The notes beneath the pieces were generated by a model. That model saw only the letters and a list, made by a program, of their open reading frames with translations, did no database searches and had not been told where the DNA came from. Positions 7,537 through 7,674 of a stretch of 7,674 bases of DNA are shown here, piece after piece (position 1 is the first letter of the stretch; every line of letters starts with the position of its first letter). The DNA comes from Pedobacter sp. UBA1951 (lineage in GTDB: Bacteria; Bacteroidota; Bacteroidia; Sphingobacteriales; Sphingobacteriaceae), in contig DDEP01000147.1 in the NCBI GenBank assembly GCA_002336465.1, positions 9,811 through 17,484 on the forward strand, written 5' to 3'. The position numbers were made by a program, and so were the translations under genes.

Positions 7537-7674
7537 TTACGCTAACAAATTTTTAATGGCTTGTTCAACCTGCCCAAATCCAAATTGGCTTAAAGTATTT
7601 TCCATGGCTTTTGAAATCTCTTCGTTCATTAAATTGCCAATACTTCCTTCATGAGTATGATTTACTTGCGTTTG
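7537..7674 (-). CDS. argH: C-terminal end of probable argininosuccinate lyase (partial)
   Basis: The last 45 codons and TAA of a gene that enters from the right edge on the - strand; too short for most ORF thresholds. The tail reads QTQVNHTHEGSIGNLMNEEI and then a helical ISKAMENTLSQF, VEQAIKNLLA. The phrase VNHTHEGSIGNL matches, from memory, the C-terminus of the shorter argininosuccinate lyases of Bacteroidetes. That enzyme splits argininosuccinate into arginine and fumarate, the last step of arginine biosynthesis, in the cytoplasm. The superfamily signature (GSSxMPxKxN) would lie outside the window, so the call rests on the tail alone. No clear terminator follows in the 117 nt before the DUF2029 gene, so read-through into it is possible. 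Confidence 0.6.
   Translation of the reverse strand, partial: QTQVNHTHEGSIGNLMNEEISKAMENTLSQFGFGQVEQAIKNLLA

Noticed and set aside
1..7674. A new defence, mobile or biosynthetic system
   Set aside because: The genes are unrelated families, most neighbours change strand, and no transposase, integrase, tRNA, array or toxin-like small gene was found.

Overview
This AT-rich window looks like ordinary chromosome from a member of Bacteroidetes, most likely Sphingobacteriaceae (Pedobacter-like). The signs are the families present (a periplasmic M16 peptidase that reads like Bacteroidetes homologues, a DUF1835 protein, a secreted GHL10 protein with a C-terminal FN3-like domain, a DUF2029 membrane glycosyltransferase), the lack of clear Shine-Dalgarno sequences, and promoter-like motifs resembling the Bacteroidetes TTG / TAnnTTTG type. 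The genus is inferred from memory of these families, not from a search.

Layout: (1) 2-2734 (+) is a large M16 zinc metallopeptidase whose signal-peptide end lies before the window. (2) 2735-2843 is a short intergenic gap filled by a long hairpin with a perfect 19-bp outer stem and a second, imperfect palindrome nested inside it; it probably ends peptidase transcription and may be a dispersed palindromic repeat. (3) 2844-3608 (+) is a DUF1835-type protein of unknown function. (4) 3605-5152 (-) is a secreted GHL10 glycosidase-like protein, convergent with the DUF1835 gene; their stop codons overlap. (5) 5153-5317 is a T/A-rich divergent promoter region. (6) 5318-6229 (+) is a membrane-anchored coiled-coil protein with a C-terminal beta-rich domain, not recognised further. 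(7) 6253-7419 (-) is a multi-pass DUF2029/GT87-type GT-C glycosyltransferase, convergent with the coiled-coil gene across 23 bp. (8) 7537-7674 (-) is the last 45 codons of a gene that I read as argininosuccinate lyase (argH).

The genes do not form one pathway. Three encode envelope proteins (periplasmic peptidase, periplasmic glycan hydrolase-like protein, anchored coiled-coil protein), one an inner-membrane glycosyltransferase, one probable arginine biosynthesis and one an unknown. Every neighbouring pair except the M16/DUF1835 pair and the argH/DUF2029 pair changes strand, so most genes are probably transcribed singly. I saw no mobile element, phage gene, CRISPR array, RNA gene or defence/toxin cassette, and no convincing new multi-gene system. 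The points most worth checking are the nested hairpin at 2750-2824, the anchored coiled-coil protein divergent from the GHL10 gene, and an inverted repeat over the start of the glycosyltransferase gene.
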